A stretch of DNA of 37,976 bases from Comamonadaceae bacterium (GCA_029255645.1 JANLJE010000045.1:1-37976); one strand, 5' to 3'. Counted from the stretch's first letter, positions 9,484 through 18,960 are shown. Numbers and translations: made by a program. Notes: generated from the sequence alone by a model not told the origin.

Positions 9484-10803
9484 TTGGCAGCAAAACCTGG
9501 TCTGGCGAAGGGTGGAAAGTTCGGCGATCTCAAGCGCCGCTTGTTGTTCCTCCTGGGAGCCTTGGTGGTTTACCGCATTGGCGCCCATATTCCGGTTCCA
9601 GGGATCGATCCTGCCGTGTTGGCCGATCTGTTCCAGTCGCAACAGGGTGGCATCCTGGGCATGTTCAACATGTTCTCGGGTGGTGCCCTGTCGCGTTTCA
9701 CCATTTTTGCCCTGGGCATCATGCCCTACATCTCTGCATCCATCATCATGCAGCTGATGACCGTCGCCATTCCCCAGTTGGAAAGCCTGAAGAAAGAAGG
9801 GGAAGCGGGGCGGCGCAAGATTACGCAATATACCCGCTACGGCACCCTGGTCCTTGCCTTCTTCCAGGGGCTGGGGATTGCCATGGCGCTTGAATCACAA
9901 GCCGGGCTGGTGAATGATCCCGGCTTCCTGTTCCGGCTCACGACGGTGACCACCCTCGTGACCGGCACCGTGTTCCTGATGTGGCTGGGCGAGCAGATTA
10001 CCGAGCGCGGCCTGGGCAACGGCATCTCGATCATCATTTTTGCCGGTATTGCGGCAGGTCTGCCCAGGGCCATCGCGGGCCTGTTCGAACTGGTGCGTAC
10101 CGGTGCCATGCATCCGCTGTCTGCCATCGTCGTCTGCGTGCTGGTGGTGCTGGTGACCGCCTTCGTGGTGTTCGTGGAGCGTGGCCAGCGCAAGATCCTG
10201 GTGAATTACGCCAAGCGCCAGGTGGGGAACAAGGTGTATGGCGGGCAATCCTCGCATCTGCCTCTGAAGCTCAACATGGCCGGCGTGATCCCGCCCATTT
10301 TTGCCTCCAGCATCATTTTGTTCCCGGCAACGGCAGCCGGCTGGTTTGGCTCTGGTGAGTCCATGACCTGGTTGAAGGATGTGGCCGGTGCGCTTTCCCC
10401 GGGACAACCGATTTATGTACTGCTGTATGCGGCGGCCATTGTTTTCTTCTGTTTTTTCTATACGGCCCTGGTGTTCAATTCCAGGGAAACCGCCGATAAC
10501 CTGAAGAAGAGCGGCGCCTTCATCCCCGGCATCCGGCCGGGTGAGCAGACGGCCCGTTATGTTGACAAGATCCTGATGCGCCTGACCCTGGTGGGGGCGG
10601 TGTACATCACCCTGGTCTGTCTGCTGCCCGAATTCCTGATCCTGAAATGGAATGTTCCTTTTTATTTCGGCGGGACTTCCTTGTTGATTATCGTGGTCGT
10701 GACCATGGACTTCATGTCCCAGGTGCAGGCTTATGTGATGTCGCACCAGTATGAAAGTCTCCTGAAGAAGGCGAATTTCAAGGGTGCCCCCTTGATCAAG
10801 TAA
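9484..10803 (+). CDS. secY: Protein translocase subunit SecY
   Basis: This 439-residue inner-membrane channel of the Sec translocon has about ten hydrophobic segments. Family landmarks include [13 protein letters not shown] in TM1 and plug, [20 protein letters not shown], and the cytoplasmic loop [16 protein letters not shown]. The only sensible start is TTG at 9484, about eight bases after AAGGAAT; no ATG or GTG is available nearby. A TTG start may keep SecY below ribosomal-protein levels. Confidence 0.97.
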   Translation: MAAKPGLAKGGKFGDLKRRLLFLLGALVVYRIGAHIPVPGIDPAVLADLFQSQQGGILGMFNMFSGGALSRFTIFALGIMPYISASIIMQLMTVAIPQLESLKKEGEAGRRKITQYTRYGTLVLAFFQGLGIAMALESQAGLVNDPGFLFRLTTVTTLVTGTVFLMWLGEQITERGLGNGISIIIFAGIAAGLPRAIAGLFELVRTGAMHPLSAIVVCVLVVLVTAFVVFVERGQRKILVNYAKRQVGNKVYGGQSSHLPLKLNMAGVIPPIFASSIILFPATAAGWFGSGESMTWLKDVAGALSPGQPIYVLLYAAAIVFFCFFYTALVFNSRETADNLKKSGAFIPGIRPGEQTARYVDKILMRLTLVGAVYITLVCLLPEFLILKWNVPFYFGGTSLLIIVVVTMDFMSQVQAYVMSHQYESLLKKANFKGAPLIK

Positions 10804-10810
10804 TCAAGAC

Positions 10811-11029
10811 ATGGCGAAAGAAGATCTCATTGAAATGCAGGGCGAGGTGATTGAAAACCTCCCCAATGCGACTTTCAAGGTAAAGCTTGAAAACGGGCAT
10901 GTGGTACTTGCCTTCATCTCCGGCAAGATGCGGATGCACTATATCCGCATCCTTCCCGGCGACAAGGTGACGGTTCAACTGACACCTTATGATCTATCCA
11001 GGGCCCGGATCGTTTTCCGGACCAAATAA
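10811..11029 (+). CDS. infA: Translation initiation factor IF-1
   Basis: This 72-residue OB-fold protein starts [19 protein letters not shown] and has [24 protein letters not shown]-1 blocks the A site during initiation. Its place between secY and rpmJ is usual for betaproteobacteria, unlike E. coli where infA is elsewhere. Confidence 0.98.
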   Translation: MAKEDLIEMQGEVIENLPNATFKVKLENGHVVLAFISGKMRMHYIRILPGDKVTVQLTPYDLSRARIVFRTK

Positions 11030-11050
11030 GAATTCTCTACGCGTAACCCC

Positions 11051-11086
11051 AGGTGGGACGGGATCACGGCTGCTCCCTGACCACCT
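11051..11086 (+). promoter_or_regulatory. Nested hairpin upstream of rpmJ
   Basis: AGGTGG (11051-11056) pairs with CCACCT (11081-11086). Inside it GGGA (11060-11063) pairs with TCCC (11074-11077), leaving a symmetrical 3/3 internal loop and a 10-nt apical loop. The stem ends four bases before the rpmJ ribosome-binding site GAGGAG. It could be an mRNA site controlling the alpha group, but no known motif was matched. Confidence 0.4.
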
Positions 11087-11104
11087 AATTGAGGAGTTGT
11101 AAAA

Positions 11105-11218
11105 ATGAAAGTATTGCCTTCGGTGAAGCGCATTTGCCGCAATTGCAAGGTGATCCGCCGCAAGGGCGTGGTGCGCGTCATCTGCAAGGATCCGCGCCAT
11201 AAACAGCGGCAGGGCTGA
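11105..11218 (+). CDS. rpmJ: 50S ribosomal protein L36 (zinc-binding type)
   Basis: This 37-residue protein starts [20 protein letters not shown]. Cys11, Cys14, Cys27 and His32 form the usual L36 zinc ribbon, so this is the Cys-containing paralogue rather than the zinc-free one. The ATG follows GAGGAGTTG. Confidence 0.97.
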   Translation: MKVLPSVKRICRNCKVIRRKGVVRVICKDPRHKQRQG

Positions 11219-11272
11219 AACATGTCCCTGTTTGGATTTTTTTATTAATTTTGGCATCGTTGGGGTGAATCA
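11219..11272 (+). promoter_or_regulatory. AT-rich leader of rpsM
   Basis: The 54-bp gap between rpmJ and rpsM includes TTGGATTTTTTTATTAATTTTGG, by far the most AT-rich patch in the ribosomal cluster, followed by GGGGTGA as ribosome-binding site. In E. coli protein S4 represses the alpha operon by binding a pseudoknot at this point. I could not fold such a pseudoknot here by eye, so the regulatory role is only suggested by position. Confidence 0.3.
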
Positions 11273-11638
11273 ATGGCCCGTATTGCAGGGGTAAACATTC
11301 CGAACCATCAGCACGCTGAGATTGCGCTGACCGCCATCTATGGTGTCGGCCGTTCTCGCGCACAGAAGATCTGTGAGGCTGCTGGTGTTACTTGTACCAC
11401 CAAGATCAAGGACCTGTCGGACGCCGACATGGAGCGCTTGCGTGACGAAGTGGGTAAATTCACCGTTGAAGGTGATCTGCGCCGTGAAGTCACCATGAAC
11501 ATCAAGCGTTTGATGGACCTGGGTTGCTACCGTGGTCTGCGCCACCGCAAGGGCCTGCCCTGCCGCGGTCAGCGGACTCGTACCAATGCGCGTACCCGCA
11601 AGGGGCCGCGCAAGGCCATCGCCGGCAAGAAGAAGTGA
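11273..11638 (+). CDS. rpsM: 30S ribosomal protein S13
   Basis: This 121-residue protein starts [19 protein letters not shown] and has [16 protein letters not shown] and the basic C-terminus [20 protein letters not shown]13 contacts P-site tRNA and bridges to the 50S. It is the first gene of the classical alpha group. Confidence 0.98.
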   Translation: MARIAGVNIPNHQHAEIALTAIYGVGRSRAQKICEAAGVTCTTKIKDLSDADMERLRDEVGKFTVEGDLRREVTMNIKRLMDLGCYRGLRHRKGLPCRGQRTRTNARTRKGPRKAIAGKKK

Positions 11639-11650
11639 TAGGGACAGATC

Positions 11651-12040
11651 ATGGCTAAGACCGCACAGAAAGTTCGCAAAAAAGTTAAAAAGAACGTGGC
11701 TGAGGGCATTGCCCACATTCATGCTTCCTTTAACAACACCATCATTACCATCACCGACCGTCAAGGCAATGCCCTGTCCTGGGCAACCTCCGGGGGTGCC
11801 GGTTTCCGTGGTTCCCGTAAGTCCACTCCCTTTGCTGCCCAGGTGGCTGCTGAAACTGCCGGCAAGGCGGCTCAGGAATGTGGCGTCAAGAATCTGGAAG
11901 TTCGTATCAAGGGCCCCGGCCCCGGTCGTGAATCTTCCGTCCGTGCGCTCAATGCGCTGGGCATGAAGATCACCGGTATCACTGACGTGACCCCGGTGCC
12001 CCACAACGGCTGCCGTCCGCCCAAAAAGCGCCGTATTTAA
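11651..12040 (+). CDS. rpsK: 30S ribosomal protein S11
   Basis: This 129-residue protein has [20 protein letters not shown] and the C-terminal signature [17 protein letters not shown]. It forms part of the 30S platform near the Shine-Dalgarno helix. Confidence 0.98.
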   Translation: MAKTAQKVRKKVKKNVAEGIAHIHASFNNTIITITDRQGNALSWATSGGAGFRGSRKSTPFAAQVAAETAGKAAQECGVKNLEVRIKGPGPGRESSVRALNALGMKITGITDVTPVPHNGCRPPKKRRI

Positions 12041-12052
12041 GGAGTTCTGAAC

Positions 12053-12682
12053 GTGGCTCGTAATCTCGATCCGAAATGCCGCCAGTGTCGCCGCGAAGGG
12101 GAAAAGCTGTTCCTCAAGGGCGAAAAGTGTTTTACCGACAAGTGTGCCATCGAGCGCCGTGAGTATGCTCCCGGTCAGCACGGCCAGAAATCGGGTGCGC
12201 GTCTGTCTGACTATGGGGTGCACCTGCGCGCCAAGCAGAAGATTCGTCGTACCTACGGGGTTCTGGAAGGCCAGTTCCGCCGCACTTTTGCTGAAGCCGA
12301 GCGCCGCAAGGGCCAGACTGGCGAAAATCTGCTGCAACTGCTGGAAGCCCGTCTGGACTCCGTTGCCTACCGGATGGGTTTTGGTGCCTCCCGCACCGAA
12401 GCTCGCCAGGTCGTGCGCCACAATGGCGTGCTGATCAACGGCAAGCGCGTGAACATTCCTTCCTACACGGTCCGTCCTGGCGACGAGGTGGCACTGACCG
12501 ACAAGGCCAAGGTTCAACTGCGTACCAAGGCCGCACTGGCTGCCGCCGAATCCCGTGGTTTCCCTGAGTGGGTTGCGGTGGATGTGAAGGAGGCCAAGGG
12601 TACTTTCAAGGCCATGCCGCAACGCTCCGAGCTCTCCCCGACCCTCAATGAAGGTCTGGTCATCGAACTGTATTCGAAGTAA
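12053..12682 (+). CDS. rpsD: 30S ribosomal protein S4
   Basis: This 209-residue protein starts at GTG (12053), 8 bases after AGGAG. It has the N-terminal Cys cluster CRQCRREGEKLFLKGEKC and the S4 RNA-binding domain LDSVAYRMGFGASRTEARQ with VRHNGVLINGKRVNIPSY. It is a primary 16S binder and, in E. coli, the alpha-operon repressor. Confidence 0.98.
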   Translation: MARNLDPKCRQCRREGEKLFLKGEKCFTDKCAIERREYAPGQHGQKSGARLSDYGVHLRAKQKIRRTYGVLEGQFRRTFAEAERRKGQTGENLLQLLEARLDSVAYRMGFGASRTEARQVVRHNGVLINGKRVNIPSYTVRPGDEVALTDKAKVQLRTKAALAAAESRGFPEWVAVDVKEAKGTFKAMPQRSELSPTLNEGLVIELYSK

Positions 12683-12715
12683 CCAGATTTCCGGCGAATA
12701 GAAAAAGGACAGCCC

Positions 12716-13690
12716 ATGCAAAGTAATGCTCTCTTGAAACCGCGCATCATCGACGTCCAGAGCGTCTCCCCGGTGGAAGCCCGGGTCGTGATGGAGCCTT
12801 TTGAGCGCGGCTTCGGGCATACCCTCGGGAATGCCTTGCGCCGCATCCTGCTTTCCTCCATGGATGGCTATGCACCGACCCAGGTTTCCATCGACGGCGT
12901 GCTGCATGAGTACTCCACCATCGATGGCGTGGAACAAGATGTGGTCGACATCCTCCTGAATCTGAAGGGGGTGGTGTTCAAGCTGCATAATCGTTCCGAG
13001 GCCCTTCTGACCCTCAAGAAAGAAGGCCCGGGCGTGATCCGTGCCGGGGATATCGAGGTTTCCCATGATGTGGAAATCATCAATCCCGAGCATGTGATTG
13101 CGCACCTGCAGCCCGGCGGCAAGCTGGCCATGGAGCTCAAGGTTGAAAAGGGGCGCGGCTATGTGCCTGGCAACCTGCGCAATCTGGGCGATGCCAAGAC
13201 CATTGGTCAATTGGTGCTCGATGCTTCCTTCAGCCCCATCAAGCGTGTTTCCTATTCCGTGGAATCCGCACGGGTGGAGCAGCGTACCGACCTGGACAAG
13301 CTGATCGTTGAAATCGAGACCAATGGCGTCATTCAGCCGGAAGAAGCCATTCGTCAAGCCGCCCGCATCCTGATGAGCCAGCTGGAAGTGTTTGCTGATC
13401 TCGAAGGGACTGCGCCGGCTGTGGAAGCGGCCAGGCCAGCCCAGGTGGACCCCATCCTCCTGCGCCCGGTGGACGATCTGGAGTTGACGGTTCGTTCGGC
13501 CAACTGTCTGAAAGCAGAAAACATTTACTACATTGGCGACCTGATTCAGCGCACCGAGAATGAACTTCTGAAGACCCCGAACCTGGGCCGCAAGTCCCTG
13601 AACGAGATCAAGGAAGTGCTGGCCTCCCGTGGCCTGACCCTCGGCATGAAGCTGGAAAACTGGCCGCCCGCCGGTCTGGAACGGGCTTGA
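12716..13690 (+). CDS. rpoA: DNA-directed RNA polymerase subunit alpha
   Basis: At 324 residues it has normal length. The N-terminal assembly domain carries [20 protein letters not shown] near residue 30. The C-terminal domain (about 245-324) has [20 protein letters not shown] and [20 protein letters not shown], which contact UP-element DNA and activators. It sits in the alpha group between rpsD and rplQ as in most proteobacteria. Confidence 0.98.
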   Translation: MQSNALLKPRIIDVQSVSPVEARVVMEPFERGFGHTLGNALRRILLSSMDGYAPTQVSIDGVLHEYSTIDGVEQDVVDILLNLKGVVFKLHNRSEALLTLKKEGPGVIRAGDIEVSHDVEIINPEHVIAHLQPGGKLAMELKVEKGRGYVPGNLRNLGDAKTIGQLVLDASFSPIKRVSYSVESARVEQRTDLDKLIVEIETNGVIQPEEAIRQAARILMSQLEVFADLEGTAPAVEAARPAQVDPILLRPVDDLELTVRSANCLKAENIYYIGDLIQRTENELLKTPNLGRKSLNEIKEVLASRGLTLGMKLENWPPAGLERA

Positions 13691-13756
13691 TCGCCTGATC
13701 ACCCCTACCGACCTGCGCCCTTAAAGGGACGCCTGTACAAAAGAAAGGAATTAACC

Positions 13757-14161
13757 ATGCGTCACCGTCTTGGTTTGCGGAAACTGAACCGCACCAGCAG
13801 CCATCGTCTCGCGATGCTGCGCAACATGTCCGTCTCGCTGCTCAAGCACGAGGCGATCAAGACCACTTTGCCCAAGGCCAAGGAATTGCGCCGGGTGGTG
13901 GAGCCCATGATCACTTTGGGCAAGAAGCCCAGTCTGGCCAATCGCCGTCTGGCTTTTGATCGTCTGCGTGATCGTGAAATCGTCGGAAAGCTGTTTGAAG
14001 TTCTGGGGCCCCGCTATGCCAACCGTCCGGGTGGCTACCTGCGCATCCTGAAATGCGGATTCCGTGTGGGCGACAATGCTCCCATGGCCTTCGTGGAACT
14101 GGTGGACCGTCCGGATCCCGTCGAGGGTGAGGACGTGCTGGAAGACAGCAGCGAAGCCTGA
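13757..14161 (+). CDS. rplQ: 50S ribosomal protein L17
   Basis: This 134-residue protein starts [20 protein letters not shown], the L17 signature, with a slightly longer acidic C-terminal end ([13 protein letters not shown]). It is the last gene of the supercluster. RBS AAAGGAATT precedes the ATG. Confidence 0.97.
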   Translation: MRHRLGLRKLNRTSSHRLAMLRNMSVSLLKHEAIKTTLPKAKELRRVVEPMITLGKKPSLANRRLAFDRLRDREIVGKLFEVLGPRYANRPGGYLRILKCGFRVGDNAPMAFVELVDRPDPVEGEDVLEDSSEA

Positions 14162-14174
14162 TTGCTTCAGGTAA

Positions 14175-14214
14175 GCCATGAAAAAACCGGGCGGCTGCCC
14201 GGTTTTTTCATGGC
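14175..14214. terminator. Strong bidirectional terminator
   Basis: An uninterrupted 18-bp stem (14175-14192 with 14197-14214, loop GGCT) contains CCATGAAAAAACCGGGC and its complement. The A-run in one arm and T-run in the other provide U-tracts in both directions. It lies between convergent transcription units, rplQ (+) and the phosphatase gene (-), and should terminate both. Confidence 0.93.
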
Positions 14215-14219
14215 CGGTT

Positions 14220-15746
14220 TCAACTATGGCTCAGCAGCAACAAGGAGACATCATCCTGGGCGGGATTGGCGCTCAGATGCTCGCCCAAAGCGTGCATCAG
14301 GACCTTCTTGCGGCTTTCCGGACTGCTATGCAGCAGGGTCTCGCGCAACCCTTCCAGGCCGAAGGCTTCACCATCGCCGCGTTCTGCTTCGATCAGACCG
14401 TCCGAGAACAGCAGGATCTGGTGCCCCTGGCTCCATTCGAAAGATTCCACGGCGATATCCAGTTCCTGATTGCTGACGATACCCAGCGGCAGATGGGTGG
14501 AGGCAAAGTGGCGGATTTCCCGTCCCCATTCATCCAGGAGCAGTGCAGCTGGCGTGCCGCCGACCCAGATTTGACCATGCCCGCCTTCTGGGGCAACAAA
14601 GACCAGCGAAAGGGCCACGAAACGCCCGGTTGGAACCGACTCCAGCAACTGTTGATTCAGTTCCTGGAGGATGTTGGAAAGGGACTGGTTCTGTGAGGCC
14701 ATGCGATAGAACAGCGCCAGTACGGGCAGGACGGAGATGGCGGCAGCCAGTCCATGGCCGGTGGCATCCGCCAGCAGGGCATAGCGGCCCCCTGCCGGTG
14801 AACGGGCTGCGGCGACCACGTCTCCACTGAAGGTGGTGGTGGGGGCGACCCAGTATTGCACCAGAGGGTCCTGTAGACCGGGGCGATGCAGTTGTAATTC
14901 AATCAATTGCTTGGCGAGGCGTTGTTCATCCTGTACGGCCTCATGAAAAGCGCCCAGTTGATGTTGCGTCTGCTGCTCCGCGCTAATGTCGCGCAGGATA
15001 CCGACAAAAAAGCGATCGCCTTTCTGGCGCAATTCCGAGACGGCAAGCTCGGCGGGAAAGGTCTGGCCATTGCGGCGCATGGCGATTACATTCCGGCGGC
15101 TGCCTATGACCGTTGGGGGGCCGCCAGCGAGGTAGCGGCTGATGTAAAAATCATGTTCCTGGCTCTGTGGCGCGGGCATCAACACTGCAATGTTCTGGCC
15201 GTGCAGTTCGCTGGCCGGCCACTGGAAAATGATTTCCGTGGCCAGATTGCATTGCTGGATGATGCCGTGCCGATCAATCGTGATGATGGCCTCGAGGATG
15301 CTGTTGGAGAGATTTTCGATCCGGCTCAGTGCGCTTTGTGCTTCGGACTGAAAGTACAGGGCTCGCTGGATGACGCGCAATTTGGCTGCGAGGATGACGA
15401 AGTTGATCGGCTTGCTGAGGTAATCATCGCCACCGGCCTCCAGGCCGGCGAGCAGGTTCTGGTCGCGGTCAAGGGCCGAGAGAAAGATCACGGGTATCCA
15501 TTTCTCCGTGTGTGCCTTGATCTGGCGCGCGGCATCAAAGCCATCCATCACCGGCATCATGATGTCCATCAGCACCAGGTCGGGCGGTTCCGCGTTGAAG
15601 GCGGCCACCGCTTCTGCCCCGTTGCTGACGCATCGCACCTGATGACCGAGTTTGCTGAGAAAAACTTCGAGCAATCGCTGATTGGAAAGGGTGTCGTCCG
15701 CGACAAGGATGTTCAGAGGCGGCAGATTGGCTGGGGGAGGGGTCAT
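14220..15746 (-). CDS. Response regulator with PAS and PP2C (SpoIIE/RsbU-like) phosphatase domains
   Basis: This 508-residue cytoplasmic protein has a receiver domain at about 12-130 (acidic D17-D18, phosphorylated D61 in LVLMDIMMP, K112), a PAS domain at about 140-265, a short helical linker and a PP2C-type Ser/Thr phosphatase at about 300-508. Phosphatase landmarks are TTTFSGDVV, DATGHGLAAA, FSDGLIEAERGDGEAFG and AQDDVSLLLL, with the metal-binding aspartates present. In RsbU/SpoIIE-type systems such phosphatases dephosphorylate a STAS antagonist; no STAS gene is in the window. Its start overlaps the upstream gene's stop by four bases (ATGA), so the two are translationally coupled. Confidence 0.9.
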   Translation of the reverse strand: MTPPPANLPPLNILVADDTLSNQRLLEVFLSKLGHQVRCVSNGAEAVAAFNAEPPDLVLMDIMMPVMDGFDAARQIKAHTEKWIPVIFLSALDRDQNLLAGLEAGGDDYLSKPINFVILAAKLRVIQRALYFQSEAQSALSRIENLSNSILEAIITIDRHGIIQQCNLATEIIFQWPASELHGQNIAVLMPAPQSQEHDFYISRYLAGGPPTVIGSRRNVIAMRRNGQTFPAELAVSELRQKGDRFFVGILRDISAEQQTQHQLGAFHEAVQDEQRLAKQLIELQLHRPGLQDPLVQYWVAPTTTFSGDVVAAARSPAGGRYALLADATGHGLAAAISVLPVLALFYRMASQNQSLSNILQELNQQLLESVPTGRFVALSLVFVAPEGGHGQIWVGGTPAALLLDEWGREIRHFASTHLPLGIVSNQELDIAVESFEWSQGHQILLFSDGLIEAERGDGEAFGLEGLRETLLHSSPESRKKVLMHALGEHLSANPAQDDVSLLLLSHS

Positions 15747-16654
15747 GTGGAGGTTCCAGTATTCAGGGTCAGGGCCAGGGTGGCCTGTACGATATTGCCC
15801 TTGCCCTGATATTCAAGGGCAGTAAAGCTCAGGGTGCGCGCCAGGGCGATGCCGCGGCCGTTGGGATCAAAGGCCCGTTCGGGGCTGAATTCAAGGTAGG
15901 GAGACCAGTCAAAGCCAGGGCCCTGATCTTCGATACGCACGATCAAGGCTTGCGCTTGCCGGGCGATCCGCACCTCCACCACCTTGTCCTGATTTTCCGC
16001 CAGGCCGGCGCGCCGGGCGATTTCATTGTGCCAGTCATCCGTCTGCTTCAGCCTCGATTTCTCGGCGTAAGTGATGCCCAGATTGCCATGCTCCACCGCG
16101 TTCAGCATCAGTTCCATCAGGCCTAGTCGGGCCGCCTCGGGCTGGGGGCTGGCTTGCGCCAGAAAGGCCGAGAGTTGCCCCGCCTCTTCCACCGTCCTGA
16201 TGCAAAAACGAGCCTCCTGCAAAAACTGCAGGCCGCGCCAGCGTTCGCTTTCCAGCTGCCGCATGGCGGTTCTTTCCCGGGCCTCCTGCAGGGCGGCCCG
16301 GATGATGGCCAGCAATCCTTCCCGCTCATAAGGCTTGGTCAGGTAATAGTAAGCGCCGGCCTCGAGCCCCTCGCGGATCTGCTGAGGGCTGCAGGCGGCT
16401 GTTTGCATGATGACGGGCAGGGTATTGAAACGGGGGTCGGGTTTGATGCGGCGCAACAAGGCCATCCCATCCAGACCCGGCATCATCCGGTCGAGCAGGA
16501 CGGCATCGTAGCGGCGGGGATTCTGGTCCAGGGCCTGCCAGGCACTCTCACCCGATGCGCAGAAGTCGGCTGAGAAACCGGAGCCTTCCAGATATTCCTC
16601 GATGATCTCCAGGTTGATGGGTTCGTCGTCCACAACCAGCAGGTGGTCGGTCAT
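15743..16654 (-). CDS. Response regulator fused to an RsbW-like GHKL kinase domain
   Basis: This 303-residue protein has a receiver domain at 1-120 (D9-D10, phospho-acceptor D55 in AVLLDRMMPG, K107) and a C-terminal GHKL ATPase domain. The N-box is LMELMLNAVEHGNLGI (N185), the G1 box EDQGPGFD (D243), and the G2-like box NGRGIALAR (266-273). There is no HisKA dimerisation/phospho-His segment, so it resembles anti-sigma/serine kinases such as RsbW rather than a histidine kinase. It overlaps both neighbours by four bases. I infer that it phosphorylates a STAS protein which the next gene's PP2C phosphatase dephosphorylates. Confidence 0.88.
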   Translation of the reverse strand: MTDHLLVVDDEPINLEIIEEYLEGSGFSADFCASGESAWQALDQNPRRYDAVLLDRMMPGLDGMALLRRIKPDPRFNTLPVIMQTAACSPQQIREGLEAGAYYYLTKPYEREGLLAIIRAALQEARERTAMRQLESERWRGLQFLQEARFCIRTVEEAGQLSAFLAQASPQPEAARLGLMELMLNAVEHGNLGITYAEKSRLKQTDDWHNEIARRAGLAENQDKVVEVRIARQAQALIVRIEDQGPGFDWSPYLEFSPERAFDPNGRGIALARTLSFTALEYQGKGNIVQATLALTLNTGTST

Positions 16655-18960
16655 GGAGGGTTTTCCTCTCGCGGTGGGTTGTTGTCAGCATTGGGCAGGG
16701 ACACGATCAGACGTGCGCCCCCTTCGGCGCGGATCTCGGCATGAATCCGGCCCCGGTGCGCCGCCATGATTTCACGGCAGATGGCCAGGCCCAGGCCAGA
16801 GCCGCCCGCCCCCGTGCGGGTCCGGCTACTCTGGGCGAATTTGTCAAAGATGACTTCCAGTTCATCGGCAGGAATGCCGGGACCCTGATCTTCCACGACC
16901 AGGGTAAGTGCGGACATCCGGCCCTGGTCGGAGTTGCGTCGTCCGCGCGGAATCTCCGTGGTGCTGAAGATAAAGCGGATGCAGCCTCCCGCGGGAGAGA
17001 AGCGAATGGCATTGGACAGCAGATTGTTCAGGACCTGGGCGAAGCGGGGGGTATCGGCGAAGGCCATGGTGCTGGCGCAATGCTGCTCGATCGTGACCTG
17101 CAATTGTTTCTTCTGAAGTAGCGGATCGAGTTCGCTCACGACCTGTTGCAAGATGGGCAGCACATCCTGAAAGCTGGGGGTGATTTCCATTTTCCGGGCT
17201 TCGAGCCTGGCCAGGTCGAGCAGATCATTGACCAGCGTCAGCAAGCGTTCAGCACTTTGCTCGATGCGCTCGAAATAGCGGTGGATTTTTTCGTTGCCTT
17301 CGGACTTGCCCAGACCCATGCTGGCGAAACCGAGCATGGCATGCAGGGGGGTGCGCAATTCGTGGGACATGTTGGCCAGAAACTCCGACTTGGCACGGCC
17401 GGCTTCCCGGGCATCCTTCAGGGCGATTTCAAGCAGTTCGGTGCGCTCTTCCACCAATTCCTGCAGGCGGTCCCGGTGCTGATGGAGTTCGATTTCCGCC
17501 AGTTTTCTGGCATCGATGTCAGAGAGGGAGCCGGCCATGAGCAGGGGCTGGCCCTGGGCGTCCCAGGTGGCCTGGCCCTTGATGTTGAACCACTGCCAGT
17601 GACCGTCGGCGCGTTTCATGCGGACTTCAAGATCATAGGGCGCGCGTTGCTTCAAATGGGTCTCGAGTGCCTGGCGGCGGCGGGGAATGTCGTCTGGATG
17701 CAGGCGGCGCAGGAAAAAATCATCGCTTTGTTCGATGCTCGATCCGGTATAGCCGAGCAGGCGGATGACGCGCTCGGAAAAATAGGTATTGCCAGTGCAA
17801 AAATCCCGGTACCAGATGCCATCGTTGGCACCTTCGGCCGCCAGGCGGAAGCGCTGCTCCGATTTTTCCAGGGCCCGGGTCATGTCCTGGGCCTGAGCCT
17901 GGGCGCGCTGGCCCTGGGTCGTGAGGATCCACAACAAGATGGCGGCCAGGGTGGCGAGTCCGCCGCCGGCAATCAGACTGATGCTGACCGGATTCTGCCA
18001 GGCCAGCCAGGCCGGAGGGGAGGCGCCTACGAAGCGGAGCAGCCAGGTCCGCGAGCCGAAACTCAGCTCACGTTCTTCTTGCAGGGTTTCCTTCAGGACG
18101 GGCGGCCGTTCGGGTTGGGTGTCGTGCAGCAGGGTCAGTTGTTGTCCCCCCTTCTGGCTCTCGAAGCCCTGGTCATCAAAAATCTGCAGGGCCAGATCAA
18201 GATTGTGAATGTAATTCAGGGTCTGCATCAGGTCGCTGATGCGGAAAGCGGCAAAGACATAGCCACGCAGGGCTTGCTGACGCTCCGCTACCGTACCGGT
18301 GGGCTGATTTTCGGCGTACAGGGGAAGGAAGAGTTCAACGCCGGGGCGGGGCGGCGTGTCGCGGTCGGAAAACAGTTGCAGGCGGCGAGTCATGCTCACC
18401 GCCGCTTCATCCCGGGCGTGTTCCATCGCCTCCCGGCGCACCGGGTCGGAGGTCGGGTCGTAGCCCAGTCCGCGCAGATTGGTGCCGGCCAGCGGCGAGA
18501 TATAAAGAACGGGGAAACGCAAGGGCCGGCCGGATGGAAAGATCCGGTAATCCGGCTGGTTCAACTCCCGTCGCGCCTGGGCGATGAAGCGCTCCACCGC
18601 CTCGGGTGCCACCGCAGGCAGGTAGCCATAGGCTTGCAGTTCGGGCAAATGGGTGAGGATGTCCTGCTGCTGGCTGAAGTGCTGCCAACGGCTGTGGTCG
18701 AGACGAGGGGTGCTGCTCACGAAGGCGCGCAGGATTTGCAGGAACTGGGCGTGATAGCGCAGGCGGTCGCGAATTTCCACCGTCACCAGGGCGGCATCGA
18801 CCGAAAACCGGGTTTGACGTTCCAGCTGCTGCTGCTGGTAAAGGTGGCGGGCAAATAGCGAGGTGGCCAGAAAGATGCTGCCGAAGGCCAGGGCAGTGAG
18901 CAGCCAGCGGCTGGCGGGAAGTGACAGGAGCGGGTGCTTGAGTGAAATGAGGGCAGGCAT
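16651..18960 (-). CDS. Membrane-bound CHASE-PAS sensor histidine kinase
   Basis: This 769-residue protein has TM1 at about 18-38, a periplasmic CHASE domain at about 60-250 (with PVLYISPLAGTN and FAAFRISDLM), TM2 at about 325-347, a PAS domain at about 365-490, a coiled segment, HisKA with phosphorylated H533 in FLANMSHELRTPLHAMLGF, and a HATPase domain (N645/N650, DQGPG at 691-695, GGSGLGLAI). CHASE domains bind small extracellular ligands. No receiver domain is attached, so it can phosphorylate the two receiver proteins encoded downstream. ATG at 18960 is chosen because TM1 follows; a GTG at 18999 would overlap the ABC-remnant reading frame. No strong ribosome-binding site is visible. Confidence 0.9.
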   Translation of the reverse strand: MPALISLKHPLLSLPASRWLLTALAFGSIFLATSLFARHLYQQQQLERQTRFSVDAALVTVEIRDRLRYHAQFLQILRAFVSSTPRLDHSRWQHFSQQQDILTHLPELQAYGYLPAVAPEAVERFIAQARRELNQPDYRIFPSGRPLRFPVLYISPLAGTNLRGLGYDPTSDPVRREAMEHARDEAAVSMTRRLQLFSDRDTPPRPGVELFLPLYAENQPTGTVAERQQALRGYVFAAFRISDLMQTLNYIHNLDLALQIFDDQGFESQKGGQQLTLLHDTQPERPPVLKETLQEERELSFGSRTWLLRFVGASPPAWLAWQNPVSISLIAGGGLATLAAILLWILTTQGQRAQAQAQDMTRALEKSEQRFRLAAEGANDGIWYRDFCTGNTYFSERVIRLLGYTGSSIEQSDDFFLRRLHPDDIPRRRQALETHLKQRAPYDLEVRMKRADGHWQWFNIKGQATWDAQGQPLLMAGSLSDIDARKLAEIELHQHRDRLQELVEERTELLEIALKDAREAGRAKSEFLANMSHELRTPLHAMLGFASMGLGKSEGNEKIHRYFERIEQSAERLLTLVNDLLDLARLEARKMEITPSFQDVLPILQQVVSELDPLLQKKQLQVTIEQHCASTMAFADTPRFAQVLNNLLSNAIRFSPAGGCIRFIFSTTEIPRGRRNSDQGRMSALTLVVEDQGPGIPADELEVIFDKFAQSSRTRTGAGGSGLGLAICREIMAAHRGRIHAEIRAEGGARLIVSLPNADNNPPREENPP

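Noticed and set aside
11270-13702. An 810-codon open frame on the minus strand
   Set aside because: It lies wholly opposite rpsM-rpsK-rpsD-rpoA, is composition-biased and matches no family; GC-rich third positions commonly leave such antisense frames open. The same applies to the long minus frames at 548-1867 and 2936-4768.
13691-13756. Attenuator between rpoA and rplQ
   Set aside because: Only a short CCCTT-A-AAGGG stem without T-tract is present; the gap is normal for this junction.
17146-18858. A 570-codon open frame on the plus strand
   Set aside because: It is antisense to the CHASE-PAS histidine kinase, whose domains and motifs are unmistakable; the plus-strand product has no recognisable domain.
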